Assembly: GCA_024529925.1 (NCBI GenBank)
Contig: JAFEUB010001020.1
Location: 1,164,501 to 1,228,500 of the forward strand
DNA: 64,000 nucleotides
Reading direction: 5' to 3'
Origin: Ophthalmolycus amberensis
Taxonomy: Eukaryota > Chordata > Actinopteri > Perciformes > Zoarcidae
Shown: positions 21,624-34,299 of the stretch, piece by piece
Layout: each line of letters opens with the position of its first letter
How positions within the stretch are numbered: position 1 is the first letter of the stretch
The notes under the pieces: generated by a model
Databases searched by the model: none
What the model was told of the DNA's origin: nothing
Seen by the model: the letters and a program-made list of their open reading frames with translations, nothing else
Position numbers and translations under genes: made by a program

Positions 21624-24554
21624 ATGAAGAGCCCGGCGCACCGCACCAGGGACATCGAGAGGCAGGCTGGCTACCTGAGGCCCGAGCACTGCGCACCTCC
21701 CCCGCCCCGCAACGGCTCCGGCACCATGTGGTTCATCCGCGACGGCTGCGGCATCGTGTGCGGCGTCATCACCTGGTTCCTGGTCTTGTACGCCGAGTTT
21801 GTGGTGATGTTCGTCATGCTGCTGCCCGCCAAGAACGTCATCTACAGCCTCTTCAACGGCGTGATCTTCAGCGGCCTCGCCATCCTCGCCCTCGCCTCTC
21901 ACACCAAGGCCATGTGCACAGACCCGGTCAGTCAGACTCTGGTTGGGTTCTTTTTTTTCCTTTGCTGTGAAAGACAATTTCCATCTTTAACGAGCTCCTG
22001 CAGCTAAATGAATGACAAGGAAACACTGTAAAATACAATTGAATTCCTACTCATTGTCTGTCTCTCTCTCTCTCTCTCTCAGGGAGCCGTGCCTAAAGGG
22101 AACGCTACCAAAGAATTCATCGAAAGCCTGCAGCTCAAACCAGGACAGGTGGTGTACAAGTGTCCCAAGTGCTGCAGCATAAAGCCCGACAGAGCGCACC
22201 ACTGCAGGTACGGCACTCCCTGTGAATGCGCAGATCGCAAACTCTGCAACTTTTAGGATGTAGGTCCGGGCGATTAGAGTGTTCTGCTGAAGCCCTCTCC
22301 CTCGTCTGTGTTTGCTCCTGCACCGGCGGGCCTCCTGCCTCCCCTGTGTGTGCTTTATCTCGAGTAGCTGTGGAGCATTTCCCCTGCAGGTGGATGATAA
22401 GGAGTTCCCTCTGTGGCTGCTCAGTGGGTTCCCCGGGGATCCCGAGGCATGAAAAGCACAAAAACACTGCAGCGTAAATTGAATCGTAGAGCCAGTGAGT
22501 TATTCTGTCTCGGTGGGATGATGTCAGTGTGAACGAAATAGATGATTTTGTTTTTATGAGTCATTGTTGTTGGTGGTTGTGATGATGATACACTTGTATC
22601 TAATGACCCATAAGAATAATATACTACACGCAAGAGACGGCAGCTTTTTAAATTTAGATTTCACTCAGAAACAAAACACACAAATAGATGGAGTGTGACT
22701 TCCTGCCTTGTCAGATGATGGATTGTAAGGATGCCAGACCTTACTTGAGTAACACACACACACACACACACACACAGACAAATACTAACACAGTCAAGCC
22801 ACCATGATCGAGAGGAGTCCAGTCGTATCACTGTCCTATGTCAACACAACATATTTATTACTCCGTGTCGTCCTCTTTATGTTCATCTGTCCACAGTGTG
22901 TGCAAACGCTGCATCAAGAAGATGGACCACCACTGTCCCTGGGTGAACAACTGTGTCGGAGAGAGCAACCAGAAATACTTTGTGCTCTTCACGGTGAGTC
23001 CTTGGTACACCGGAGCCCCGATGTCACCGCGCAAAAACAATGTCTTATTTTTGTTGCACAAAAAGTTTGTTTTTTTAGAAATAAGCCAATACAAGAGAAC
23101 ACACAAGAACACCAAACACACAGATGGTCAAGAAAAAACCGCTGAGTAAATCATTTTAAGCATAACAGAGAAATAATGTCCGCATTCCGGTCACCAGGCT
23201 CATTCTCACGTCAGCAAAAGGGCCTCACACCTGTTTATTTAAAGAATCTTACCTGAACACCAAATCTTATGCTTTGTTATGCTCTCTCCCCCCCCCAGAT
23301 GTATATTGCACTAGTGTCCTTCCATGCGCTAATCTTGGTTGCCCTCCATTTTGTGTTCTGCTTTGAAGAAGACTGGACAAGTAAGTGATATACTGACGAA
23401 GTGGCTGCTAAATGTCCAGATTCACTCAGCGACTGCACTGTTTTACCAACATCCAAACGTGCAGATGTGTCTGATTATACTCCAAAGAGACGAGTCGTGG
23501 CTTAGAATTTGACGATCAAATGTCACTGTGACCTCACAAATCACATTTGTGGCTTCTAGAAGTCACATTGCTAAACAATGACAATTTCACACAAATGTCT
23601 AAAAGAATGAAATGATGACGAGGTTACATTCTGGACAGATATGGATGTAAACTGCGACCATGAGGCTGTATTTGTAGTTTGCACGAGACATCTCTCTCTC
23701 TCTGCTCTCCCTCCCTCCCTCCCTCCCCAGAGTGCAGTAACTTCTCTCCCCCAGCAACGGTCATCCTCCTCATCATCCTCTGCTTCGAGGGTCTCCTCTT
23801 TCTGATCTTCACCGCAGTCATGTTTGGGACCCAGGTCCACTCCATCTGCACCGACGAGACGGTGAGTGAAAACGGCAGCAGTTGGTTCCTGACGTGAACT
23901 TCAGACTGTGGTGCGATTGGTTGGGTTTAGGCAGTTACCCAGGCATGAATGTAGAGCTTTCTTTAGTCTATATAGCGGTTCTGACTTCCTAAAATAAGAA
24001 TTTATTCTGTCACTAAATCGGAGCAGAGATGAAAGCAGGAGCAGGTAGGTCACTCACTGTCTAGCCTCCAGGTAGGTTGAGGTTAGTGCATTTTCTCAAA
24101 ACGTATCCGCTCAAACCACCTACGACGATGACTCACGTTGTTTTTAATATTCACTACAAACATCATCTATTCCAGTTCATTTTATTCTAATGGGGCCTGT
24201 GTGTGTGTGTGTGTGTGTGTGTTCGTGTTCTTTGACATCAGGAAATGCTGAGTGAGTCACCCTAAACCCTGATTAAGACCTCTGAGCCCAAAAAACCCTT
24301 TTAATCTTGCTCACTGGTTATATTGTGCTGCGTTGAGCATGATTCAGCACCGGAGACTCACATCTTCGTGTGTTTGTCGCATCTTTTAACCGCAGGGCAT
24401 CGAACATCTCAAGAAGGAGGAGAGACGATGGTCCAAAAGGTCCAAATGGATGAATATGAAGCTGGTGTTTGGTCACCCGTTCTCGATAGGCTGGATGAGT
24501 CCCTTCGCAACACCCGATCACGGCAAGGCGGACTTGTACCAGTACGTCGTGTGA
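21624..24554 (+). CDS. zdhhc3: Palmitoyltransferase ZDHHC3, six coding exons
   Basis: The product is a DHHC-type S-acyltransferase. In known vertebrates ZDHHC3 (GODZ) is a Golgi enzyme that transfers palmitate to cysteines of membrane proteins such as receptor subunits. Coding exons: 21624-21926, 22083-22207, 22897-22993, 23299-23380, 23731-23861 and 24396-24554. Phases join correctly to give 298 residues, against about 299 in human. Likely membrane spans are near residues 43-66, 72-92, 172-195 and 211-233. The DPG motif is at 100-102. The Cys-rich domain starts at YKCPKCC (about 126), and the catalytic DHHC is at 153-156 in KKMDHHCPWVNNC. TDET at 243-246 matches the family TTxE site. The ending DLYQYVV agrees with ZDHHC3; ZDHHC7 differs at both ends. 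Whether it is the a or b fish paralogue is unclear. The acceptor before exon 22083 is a TC microsatellite. Confidence 0.96.
22061..22080 (+). repeat. TC microsatellite forming a splice-acceptor tract
   Basis: (TC)n of about 20 bases lies directly before the AG at 22081-22082 of the second coding exon of zdhhc3, so it serves as the polypyrimidine tract. Confidence 0.9.
22752..22776. repeat. CA microsatellite in zdhhc3 intron
   Basis: (CA)n of about 25 bases, 120 bases before the exon that carries the DHHC motif (22897-22993). Confidence 0.9.
24199..24222. repeat. GT microsatellite in zdhhc3 intron
   Basis: (GT)n of about 24 bases in the last zdhhc3 intron. Confidence 0.9.
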
Positions 24555-26700
24555 AAGCTGGACGTCTAACGGAGCTCTGCCGCTGTGGACTTCCTGGTCT
24601 GCCCCTCCTATTGGCTGGACCACGACGAGCATGAACTCCTCTTAACCACTTCTACGTTTTCCTTCGTTTGTGGATATTATCGATATTTCAGGGTGTTCGG
24701 TTGTTGAAATGTTTATTTAACAAAACAAAAAAACAACCTTCACCTTCTTTCTATTTTATTGTTTCCCTCTTGATGCTGACTGAGATTATCGAGGCGCTGC
24801 TCTGCAAATAAAACAAGAAAGAAAAAAACATTTCTAACTAAGCTGCGGCAACTTGATACGAGTCGGTGAAACGCCGCCGAGAGACTGACTGTCTTCCTGC
24901 GGCATGTCTGATCATTTCCTGCTATCAAGACTAAACAATGTGAACGACAAAACTGAAGTCCAGAAGGTTTTTTTGCAGTCCGGGTGCCAAGACGGTCTTC
25001 CTGGTTTTGTCTTTCTGTAAACGCTGTCGTGATCCCGTCACCTCTTCGTTTGCTGTATTCCTGTCGACACAAAGAGTCTTTTGCCGAGCGCTGTGCATGA
25101 TTTGCCTTAGAACAGTGCGTTAGTATTTTTAAAAGACATTTCTATTATTTTTGCCTTCATGTGACAGTCGGGGTGAGACAGGATCGCATTGGTTTAGTGC
25201 TGTTTTAAATGAGTTTGTTGTGTCTTTCTTTGGTGCCGGATAGGTGGATTAGTTCAGGTCATCTAAGAAACTGCACTGATCCCCACCTACCTGGCACCCC
25301 AAGAAACCTGAATCGAATCACATATGAAAACAGTTTAAGGAGCTGTGAGGGAAGTTTAAAGGCTCTAGGACTGAAAGTTAAAGATTTCAGTCTTGGTTGA
25401 TGTGGCAACACCCGTGGGTTACCAATGGTTGACAGCAAGTGCCATTCAATGCTCCAGTCACACTTACAGGAGAGCAGCTTGGGGACCTTGTTAACGGTGC
25501 AGCCAGACGAGCTCACGTTCACGCCACGAGCTTCCGCAATCTGATTTCATGCTGGAGATTTTAGAATGTGGAAGGAAAGCCACGTAGCGAGGCTGATATC
25601 AACGAGGTGAAACTAAGAAAACAGTAATGCTGTGACTTCATTATGCGTGCCACGGTAGTTTGAATGCGGCACGAGAATGGGGGACTCCACTTTAACAAAG
25701 AAAACCACTATAGAAGTAACAACTGGATGTATTTACATTGAACGGCTTCTTACCGAAAAAGTGCCGGATATAAGTTGCATCAAAAAGTTTCATGGAAATC
25801 TTTAGGATTCTAACTTAAAACTTAACATGTAAAGTGTTGTTTCTCGTCCAGGAGGCAGCTCTGCTTGTAAGCAGGTAGTTTGACCAGTGTCTTTTTTTGG
25901 ACTATTTGGCAACTCGCCGTGTAGTAAATCCAGCCAACCTCTTTGCTTTATGACTATTATAATCACAGCCACCAGCTCAGATAGAAAGTCAGGGAATAAA
26001 AGCAACAATACACATTGCTGTCTGAATGCACTGACCCTCAGTGTAATTCACTTGCTCGCAATTGATGGAATTTGCTTGTGGATAATCCAGTCTGTCATCG
26101 ATTGCAGTTGTGAGTCTGACGAGAGGGAGAAAAAGCCTTTCTGGATAAAAATGCTGATTGGCATTTAGGCCAGAGGAAAATGTTCACTGAGGACTGACGG
26201 ACCACGGTAGAAATGCACGTTTTTAAAATTGCAGCGGCTGTGGACGGGTACCGGAGCAGCCAGTGTGAGGAGAATATTTTACCTTTGGTGATGAGAATTC
26301 GGTTCGGATAGGAAATGGGCCACTTCAAAGCATTTCACACTAAAAATGCCTTTTGCTCAAATGTGTTCGAAAGCCTTATCAAATGTGCTTTTTGAAGATG
26401 CTGAAAGGACATATTTGAAAATGTTGCCAAATTGAATGCTGAATGATTGTTTACCATTTCAAGAGTAGACCATAATCAAGTGTGACATTTTCTTCGGCTT
26501 TTAAAAATCACTGGAGTTTTTAAAAGATGTCATGATGCGGAGATGCTACGGTTGCTATCCAGTTTACATATACAGTTCACCAGCTTTCGTCTTTCTTGAA
26601 TTTCATTTGTAGTTCTTACTATGGACTACATGATGTTTCCTTTCTTTTTGACTGTGGTATTTGTTTAAAGGGGAATTAAATAAAACAGTAAGTATGTGAC
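24555..26700 (+). other. zdhhc3 3' UTR region with candidate poly(A) signals
   Basis: AATAAA at 24807-24812 would give a 3' UTR of about 270 bases. A second AATAAA at 26679-26684, in an AU-rich stretch, could give a long form of about 2.1 kb. No coding exon is seen. Which signal is used cannot be told from sequence alone. Confidence 0.5.
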
Positions 26701-28029
26701 ACAACTTTCTATAAGTTTTGTGGATATTTTATTGACTCGGTTGATCATTTTTTTTTATATTTTAGAAAATAAGGTTTTACTTTAAGAAACCTGTAATGAA
26801 TATATTGTGTCAGATTTTTTGCTGTAAATACACTTTGTAATTTTGCAGCTGATCATTAAAAACCTCACTAAAATTTAGAAAAATAAAAAGTAAATGCCTT
26901 TAGAATTTCTTAATTTGAATGGTTGCTTTCTTTTGGTTACAAATACAGATTAGTAAATGACTGGTTTTTGCTGTATATGTCATTGTACCGCCCAACGTCA
27001 GTAGAATTACAGTTTATCATTATAAAACATCTCTAGAAATGGGATTTAAACCAATTTTTACCCCATAAAAAAGTATTTATATTGTATAAATAACTTTTTA
27101 AATTCCACAATTTGAATGGCTGCTGTTTTTTACAGACTCATGTTATCGATGGATAAAATAAATACGGTTGTCCTTATTGACAAATTTGGACACTTTGTTT
27201 TGAATTAAGCAATGGAAACAATATTTGATGCGGTTGTGTCAAACAATGATAAAAAATAACATTCTGTTGTAATTGCAGAAGCATGCTCTTATCTGTAACT
27301 GTAGCTGTCGTGAAGACGAACTTGACATACGACGAGACAAGAATCTGGTTTGTCAGATGAGATGTTTATTTAATAATTCTGTAATGTCTCTTCTCTCAGT
27401 GCGGATGGTCGCACATCCGTTTAGGTGTTTCCTATTAACAGAATATATTTACACTTTTACAAATGTTTTTCACATAATCTGTAAGACACATTATGAACAG
27501 TTTATATCGGAGAAAAGAAACGGTCACTCCCTCTAATCAAACCGTCTCAATTTGTGTTAAGAAGTCTAACATGATGTTCAAGTTGTCATTGCAGCAGCCT
27601 TCAGATTGAAGCGATGACTGATCTGCACATGTTTTAGGTTTAAAGAGTACCAACAAACTACTGCAAAATCTGTCTCTTTTCCATTATACTACCAAGACAT
27701 TCGGTCAAAACTTTACTGATTTAAAAGTGCTGAAATATTTACTGTAGTTTTCTTGCAGTGCAGCACATGAAGTCGCCAACGTGACATTTTCTAATCTCTC
27801 TGTACGACCACATCTTCAGTTTATGTGCACACGGATATAAGTACATCACACCTTAGGGCCATGCGGCTGTCACAGAGATATAAATGTGGCTACTGCAAAG
27901 CTCCGACGGGTTATATTACAGTGAGAGTGGGTTCACAGGTAGATGGTTTACCCTCGTATCATGCTGTTAACTGGGGGGAAAGCCAGGCACCAAAAAAGCC
28001 TTCGGAGTCAAAAGCACAGATTAAAGGTA
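26701..28029. other. AT-rich intergenic stretch
   Basis: No gene, RNA or recognised repeat. Composition is AT-rich to about 27.5 kb. Confidence 0.4.
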
Positions 28030-28810
28030 TGTTCAAAATAGTTTGACATTTTGGAACACACACTTCACATTCACTTACTTGCTGAGAGTTAGATGAGAAG
28101 ACTGATACCACTCATGTCTGTATGTTAATATGAAGCTACAGCCAGCCGCCAGTTAGCTTAGCATAAAGACTAAAGGTTAAAGGGGGGCACGGCTACCTGT
28201 CAGCTAACTGCCTACCAGCATCCCGAAAGCTCACAAATCAACACATTATATGTCCTTATCACATTACACGTGTTATCTGCAACAGAAATTCTACGTAAAA
28301 ATGTAAAGTTGTGGTTTATGTCCCGAACTGTTTCTTCACCAGTCTCTGCGGGTTACTTGGAAACTGCTCCCAGCCAAGAAACAGTAAAACCTCCCATGAA
28401 ACCACAACTTGATGTTTGTATGAACAAAGCTATACTGGTTGACTTAGCTTAGCATATAGACGGTAAACAGGAAAAAAAACAGCTCCCAAGATTCACCTAC
28501 CAGCACCTCTAAAGCTCACTATACAACATGTTTGCTAATCAGCTGGTTGCCTGGCGAACCTCACAGTGCTTTTACACTTTATTTAACAAACCTGATATAC
28601 AACATGTTCATTAGAGGTGCTGGTAGGCATACTTTATTACATTTGGACAAAACCAGGCTAGCCGTTTCTTCAGTCTTGAGTAAGTTAAGCTAAGCTAAGT
28701 GACAGCTAGCTCCACTTATATAATAATCGGACAGACACGAGAGTGGTATCAATCTTCTTATCAAGCTCTCGACAAGAAAGCGAACAAGCGCAATTTCCCC
28801 CCCAAAAGGT
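28030..28810. mobile_element. Foldback-type repeat, copy A
   Basis: The left arm near 28084-28113 (GAGAGTTAGATGAGAAGACT, then GATACCACTC) is matched in inverted orientation by the right arm at 28741-28770 (GAGTGGTATCAATCTTCTTA). The outer parts (GACATTTTGGAACAC at left, TTTCCCCCCCAAAA at right) also pair loosely. The interior contains GTTAGCTTAGCATAAAGACT and ACCTACCAGCACCTCTAAAG-like segments found in the other copies. A partial second copy may be nested near 28430-28650. No coding capacity. It is a common fish non-autonomous element, family not named. Confidence 0.7.
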
Positions 28811-29879
28811 AATGCAACACACCCAGGATGTGACTGGTCGGCACAAACAGCTGAATTCACTTCAGCGTGGCTGGGAGTGACATCCACTGCTGAAGCCGGC
28901 CTTTCGCTTGAGCGCTGTATCATCACATTCTCACTGCAGTCACATTAACAGGGATGCATGTAAAATCACATGGTACAAAACCTGCACAGCAGCAGCTGGA
29001 AGGACATCTGATATATTTGTGCGTTGCTGCCGTGGAATATTACACACAGGCATAATAGCTACCGTTACGCATTCATATTGTGATATGTATCCAAACAACT
29101 GCAAAGTGTGATCACACAATATTGTTCAATAAAGCATTAGACAAACCACTGTATACTACAGTATACTTACTTAGCTTGATTCATGCTTACAGAAACGTCC
29201 CTCTAGCAGCATTTATTGCCATTGCCTATGCTCAATCATCCACGCTCAATGCTCCCTCGCTGTTACACACGTCACAGTGTTATGAGATTTAAAGGAAGTC
29301 TAATGGTATCGCAAACGATGGGCGATTGACAGGATAATGGATCATCAGAAACGCACTCAACAGGCAGTGAAGAGGCCATGTGATGTGTCTTAACGCTGTC
29401 GACACAGTTTGGACATTTTATCACAAGATTGTGTTTAATAACAAGAAGCAGCTGACGCTCCAGGTTGCTTTGGTGTGAGATATTTTGAGTTCAGGCCTCA
29501 GTAGGAGCATGCACACGTCTATCGTAAAGTGGAGGAGCAGCTCCCTCAAAATCATGTGTCCTGCTCATATCTTGAGGTTCAAGCTGTCAAGAAGGACAAA
29601 TAAGAGAGAAAGGAGCCTGGCACGAGCCTTTCAGCGCTACATTAGTATTATTACTTGTCAGCTAAGTGCTTCATTCATTATTATTCGCCTTGAGCATGCT
29701 TAAGATGCAACGTCAGTGTAGGATGTTTACAGTGAGTGTCAGAGTAACTTCAGGAAATGTGAGAATTAAGAAAGCTTTGGTGATCTGAGTGATGGTGACG
29801 TCAAAGTACATGATGCCATTTGCCCATTGCTCATGAAGAAATATATAGTATTATCTGTCTCCTCCTTTAAAGGTATAGC

Positions 29880-30312
29880 TTTTGAGAAATGCACATATTC
29901 GGTTTCTTACCGAGAGTTTAATACCACTCTCCTGTCTGTCCTGTAAATATGAAGCAACAGCCAAGAGATGGTCAGTTTAGCTTAGCACAAAGACTGGATT
30001 AGCTAGCCTGTCTCTGCCGTCAACTAATAACATTTGTTTAATCCATATGAAAACCAAATTGTAAAAAATGGATGTTGGAATTAAACACCAAGATCAAACA
30101 TGTTAATTGTGAGCTTTAAACGTGCTGGTAGGCAGAGTTTGTTAGCTTCAGGCGGAGCCAGGCTAGCCGTTTCCCTCTTCCACTTGTTATGCTAAGCTAG
30201 GCTAACCAGCTGCTGGCACCAGCTTCATATATACCGTACAAACAAAAGAGTGGTATCAATCTTCTTGTCTAACTCTCAGTAGGAACGCAAATAAGTGCAT
30301 TTCCCAAAATGT
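29880..30312. mobile_element. Foldback-type repeat, copy B
   Basis: The left arm starts GAGAAATGCACATATTCG with GAGAGTTTAATACCACTC. The right arm ends GAGTGGTATCAATCTTCTTG, TCTAACTCTC and AAGTGCATTTCCC, the reverse complement. TTTAGCTTAGCACAAAGACT at left pairs with TATGCTAAGCTAGGCTAACC at right. The whole unit is an extended palindrome of about 430 bases, the most complete copy here. Confidence 0.75.
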
Positions 30313-30857
30313 ATAATTATTCCCTTTAGTCTACTCCTTCGCGTCTGTTCTGTTAGCCCGTGAGTTGTTGTGCTGCCGTTGACTGAAAAACTCCCCAAAC
30401 AAAACGTAAAGCTAGTATAATTTTTGCTTCATTGGAGTGGTGAAAGATGATTTTAGAGTGTCTGCTTGACGCAGGCATCCATTAGCTTGTCTCCACTAGC
30501 CAGACTGTAGCTGTGTCATGGCCATACTGGCTAAAGGCCAACATCTCCTCTGATTTTAGAACAGTGTTTCTCTGCCTACATGCAAACACAACTGACACAT
30601 AAATAGTAACATTACAAATAAAGCATTTTTTCTTCATCAGGAAGGATGCAATTTAAGTGGCATTTGGTTGATGAGGAAACAAGTCAGTCAATACAACTAG
30701 TAATTGGGGGAGGATTAACTACAAAACTGGAAATTCTTCTCATAAGATCTCACTTTTCTTTGGCTAGATGTTGAAATCAGAGGAGATGCTGACCTAAAAC
30801 ACACCTCATTCCACAGCCAGCCGGAGCCAGGCTGAACTCTAGTGGAGACGAGACATA

Positions 30858-32478
30858 TTATTCGTCCTTGGCGCCTGCGTCGTGTTGCCCATCCTGCGGT
30901 GAAACCCTCTGCAGTACCAACAGACCGGAGAAGGTCAGGGAGATCCCGACCCACCACAACGTTATCTGGGCCTCACCAAAGATCAGCTGGCCCAGAAGAG
31001 CCTGCAGAGGGCGAAAACGGAATCCGTGTTTCTTCATTACAAAGTAAATCAGTCTCTACAATGTCATTAAAATAACCGCCAATAAGGATGCCTTCAGGCG
31101 ATATGTCAAACAAGGAGTTGAACCTTGAAAAAAAATTCCTGTGAGAGTTACTTACGGAAGATATGAAGTTGGAGGCGGTGGTGGTCACAGTGGTTTGGGT
31201 GGAGGAAGAGGAGTACCTGAGTGCTTTGGCGAGGAAGGTCCACATCACAGCATTGCAGGTGAAAAGCAGCCCGCCACACATCAGCCTCAGAGGGATATGA
31301 AGCTGAAGAACAAAAACAGAACTTAATGCAACTGATTTGTGTCGGCTTTAATGCAAACGCTTGTGCACTTTGCAGTTTTACATTGTCATATATACAAATG
31401 CATCAATGTTTACGTCGCATTTTCATGTTGCGGTTGCTGGAGGTGAAGCAACTATTAGACTACTTTATATATATTGAAGTGGTTAAATTTGTAACAATGC
31501 ATCACACCTTGTGTACAATCAAGATCTGCAAAGCAGTAACTTGTGCAGTGAATTATGAAGTATCTTAGAAATGCAAGTACAGGGCCTTCAAAATTGTACT
31601 TCAGTATAGTATTGAGTAATAAATATACTTAGTTACATTCCACCACTGCAAATATCATTGTAAATAATACATTATATCAATGAAAGTATTACAATACATC
31701 AGCATCACATTACATTCATTATTTTGTCTATTATGATGTTATACCAGAGGGTGCATATTAAGAGCTTTTTGTGTTGCTTCTACCTGCACCTCTGCTGTTT
31801 TAAACATCCTTCAGATTAAATGGGGTTCTACCGTTTAAGGCCCCAGGCTGTCTGCGGATGTTTCTGACGTCACCGTGTGACGTGTGCGCACAGCGTGAAG
31901 GTCACACCGTGGACCGTATGTAGGGTCACACACGACACCTGACCCCCCCATTTTTACAAAACCAACCCTTCTCTCTTCACAACCACGCCGAGACGAGTTG
32001 CTTAAAAAAATAACGCGATAACACGCGTACACACTCGGGACGAGCTGCAATGTCATCCGGCACGCGGACACGGCACGAGAGCGCAACTGCCGCATGGCGC
32101 TCCCCCACCCCGCGCGATGCTGCTGCTGCCGCCGCTGCTGATGGTGCTGATGCTGAGGGAGTCGGGGAGGAGAATCGGGCGGGGATAACCCCCCAAACTT
32201 CCTCCGCGAGAGATCGCCCCGCTCGCAGGCGCGCACGCTGCATTATTCACAGCCATCCTCACTGTGTAAATAATTAACTCAAAACTGTGGAGCTGCCTCA
32301 CCCGGTCGCAGGCGGTAGTTTCGTCCGCTTGTCTAAATTTCCGCTGCTCTCCCCACGTCCGGAGTCCGGTTTCGCAGACTCCCTTCAGGTAGTCGGCTCC
32401 GAGGGACAGTTTGGCCGACGAAGACGCCACGGCCCCGAGGAAACCCGCCAGCAGTGCATAGAAAACTCCCGGGAACAT
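30858..32478 (-). CDS. tmem42: Transmembrane protein 42, three coding exons
   Basis: A small multi-pass membrane protein of the EamA/drug-metabolite transporter-like group; its function is not established. Coding exons on the minus strand: 32302-32478 (59 codons), 31156-31302 (49) and 30858-31001 (47 plus TAA). All junctions are phase 0 with GT/AG borders (donors GTGAGG and GTAAGT). The total is 155 residues, against about 159 in human TMEM42. The protein opens MFPGVFYALLAGFLGAVASS, with SAKLSLG matching the human SAKLAFG. Exon 2 has NAVMWTFLAKALRYSSSS and NFISS. Exon 3 has LIFGEAQITLWWVGISLTF, matching human YGE...LWWGGVFL. Four hydrophobic segments are visible. The ATG has A at -3. Its proximity to zdhhc3 agrees with human 3p21.31 order. 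Confidence 0.93.
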
Positions 32479-32572
32479 GTTGACGATGAGCCGAGGCACA
32501 TTCTTTTCTAATCCACCTTTTACATTTCTGATGATGCTGCTGCTGGTCCGCGTTGAGCTGCCTGCCTGGTTC

Positions 32573-32604
<32 letters not shown>

Positions 32605-32620
32605 CGTTTTCCTGCACTGT
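31980..32620 (-). promoter_or_regulatory. GC-rich CpG region around tmem42 exon 1
   Basis: GC and CpG content rise sharply from about 31,980 to 32,480, covering exon 1 and the start of intron 1, with CTG/GCC-rich runs near 32,115-32,150. It probably marks a CpG-island promoter with the start site upstream of 32,478. No exact start is visible. Confidence 0.45.
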
Positions 32621-33078
32621 CTACAGACATCCGTGCGGTGGCAGTCTCACAACACATGGTCAACCCGTAGCAGCGCTGTGGTTGGACTAAAAAGCCCCCC
32701 TGTTGCATTCTGGGAAAAGCAGTTCCATCATTCTATAACCTTAACTGAATGAGTGACTTTGAAGCAGCATAATGGAATCCTGATAAACAAACATATGGCC
32801 TTAATTAGATATTTTGGTTGGAAGAGATTAAGCAGATCATCAATAGACAGTAAATTGAAGTACCCCGTATTCTTCTTTGCTATAGCCCAAGAGGCTATAC
32901 CGGGTGGAATAGAGGACAATCAATGCTAATCTAATGTCCTTGTGTGTGGGCATAGGCTACGGCAAAGTCTGACTTCAGTTGATCCAGACCTCTGTTCCCT
33001 GCAGCATACCGATGAGCTGCATTATAAAGGCTCATTACATTAAAACACACCGGGTATAAGAGGGATGGATGGGTAAGA

Positions 33079-33080
<2 letters not shown>

Positions 33081-33134
<54 letters not shown>
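33081..33134. repeat. GT microsatellite
   Basis: (GT)n of 54 bases, followed about 45 bases later by a C homopolymer of about 19 bases (33179-33197). Confidence 0.97.
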
Positions 33135-33136
<2 letters not shown>

Positions 33137-33879
33137 GCAGTAGGGCAGTATTCTAGATCCTCACACGTGATCCTCATTCCCCCCCCCCCCCCCCCCCTGT
33201 GCCCTTTAAAGAGAGATGAGCCTGTCAGTGAGGCAAACCAGAACAAAACTAGAAGTTTCTCCGAATTAGGAATGGAAAGTGGAGTCATCATCATGAATGG
33301 GTGGTATGGGCCTGTATCGACTGTATTAATCTGAGCGTTATTATGAAGACAAGAGTCCTCTGAAGACAGACGTCCATTCATGAACTTGAATAATGCTCAG
33401 ACACAGATGTATAAAATAGGGGTTTAAAGGTTTATTTCATGCCTTCATATTGCCTTTTTATGCTGACTACTCACTCAAATATAGACCACAGTATCTAAAA
33501 CAAAATGCAGATATTTCAGTTGGGATAGTCTAAAGGGAATGTGTGGTAAAATGCACAAAGGGCAAAACTACAAATGGTTAATTTGGTTTTTGTATTGAAA
33601 TTGACACAATAATTAACTTACCTCTTAGCTAACGTGCAATAGCTCATATTTTTGGCCACTTGGCGGCCAGGTGTGAACACAACACTGTCTTTGCTTGTTA
33701 GCAAACAGTTTGTTTTTCACTGTTATTAGCAGCCACGTAGCAACATTAGCATTAGTTTGGAGTCGTGTTTCTGGCGAATGTAAGTTTAATATGAACTATT
33801 TTAACCCGTCTCTGCTCTGTTCTTCTCCGTCCACATCCCAACTCATCTGTCTGCTAAATGCTCCACTATGTTCGGTCGC

Positions 33880-34294
33880 TCTGTCTGTCTGACTATCATT
33901 ACTTCAGCTGTCTGTCTGTCTGTCTGTCTGACTGTCTGACTATCATTACTTCAGCTGTCTGTCTGTCTGTCTGTCTGACTGTCTGACTATCATTACTTCA
34001 GCTGTCTGTCTGTCTGTCTGTCTGTCTGACTATCATTACTTCAGCTGTCTGTCTGTCTGTCTGTCTGTCTGTCTGACTATCATTACTTCAGCTGTCTGTC
34101 TGTCTGTCTGTCTGACTGTCTGACTATCATTACTTCAGCTGTTTGTCTGTCTGTCTGTCTGACTGTCTGACTATCATTACTTCAGCTGTCTGTCTGTCTG
34201 TCAGTCTGTCTGACTATCATTACTTCAGCTGTCTGTCTGTCTGTCTGTCTGTCTGACTATCATTACTTCAGCTGTCTGTCTGTCTGTCTGTCTG
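33880..34294. repeat. Minisatellite: ACTATCATTACTTCAGC plus TCTG runs
   Basis: The segment ACTATCATTACTTCAGCTGT occurs about nine times at intervals of roughly 43-49 bases. The spaces are filled with (TCTG)n of varying length and an occasional GACTGTCTGA. Unit-length variation comes from the TCTG part. One copy carries a C-to-T change (GCTGTTTGTC near 34140). It is a compound minisatellite expected to vary in length. Confidence 0.95.
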
Positions 34295-34299
34295 AAAGT

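Noticed and set aside
22804..23149. Frames running past the DHHC exon of zdhhc3
   Set aside because: They read through the donor at 22994; the true exon is 22897-22993.
33880..34294. CRISPR-like look of regularly spaced repeats
   Set aside because: Spacers are TCTG runs rather than unique sequence, and the genome is a vertebrate.
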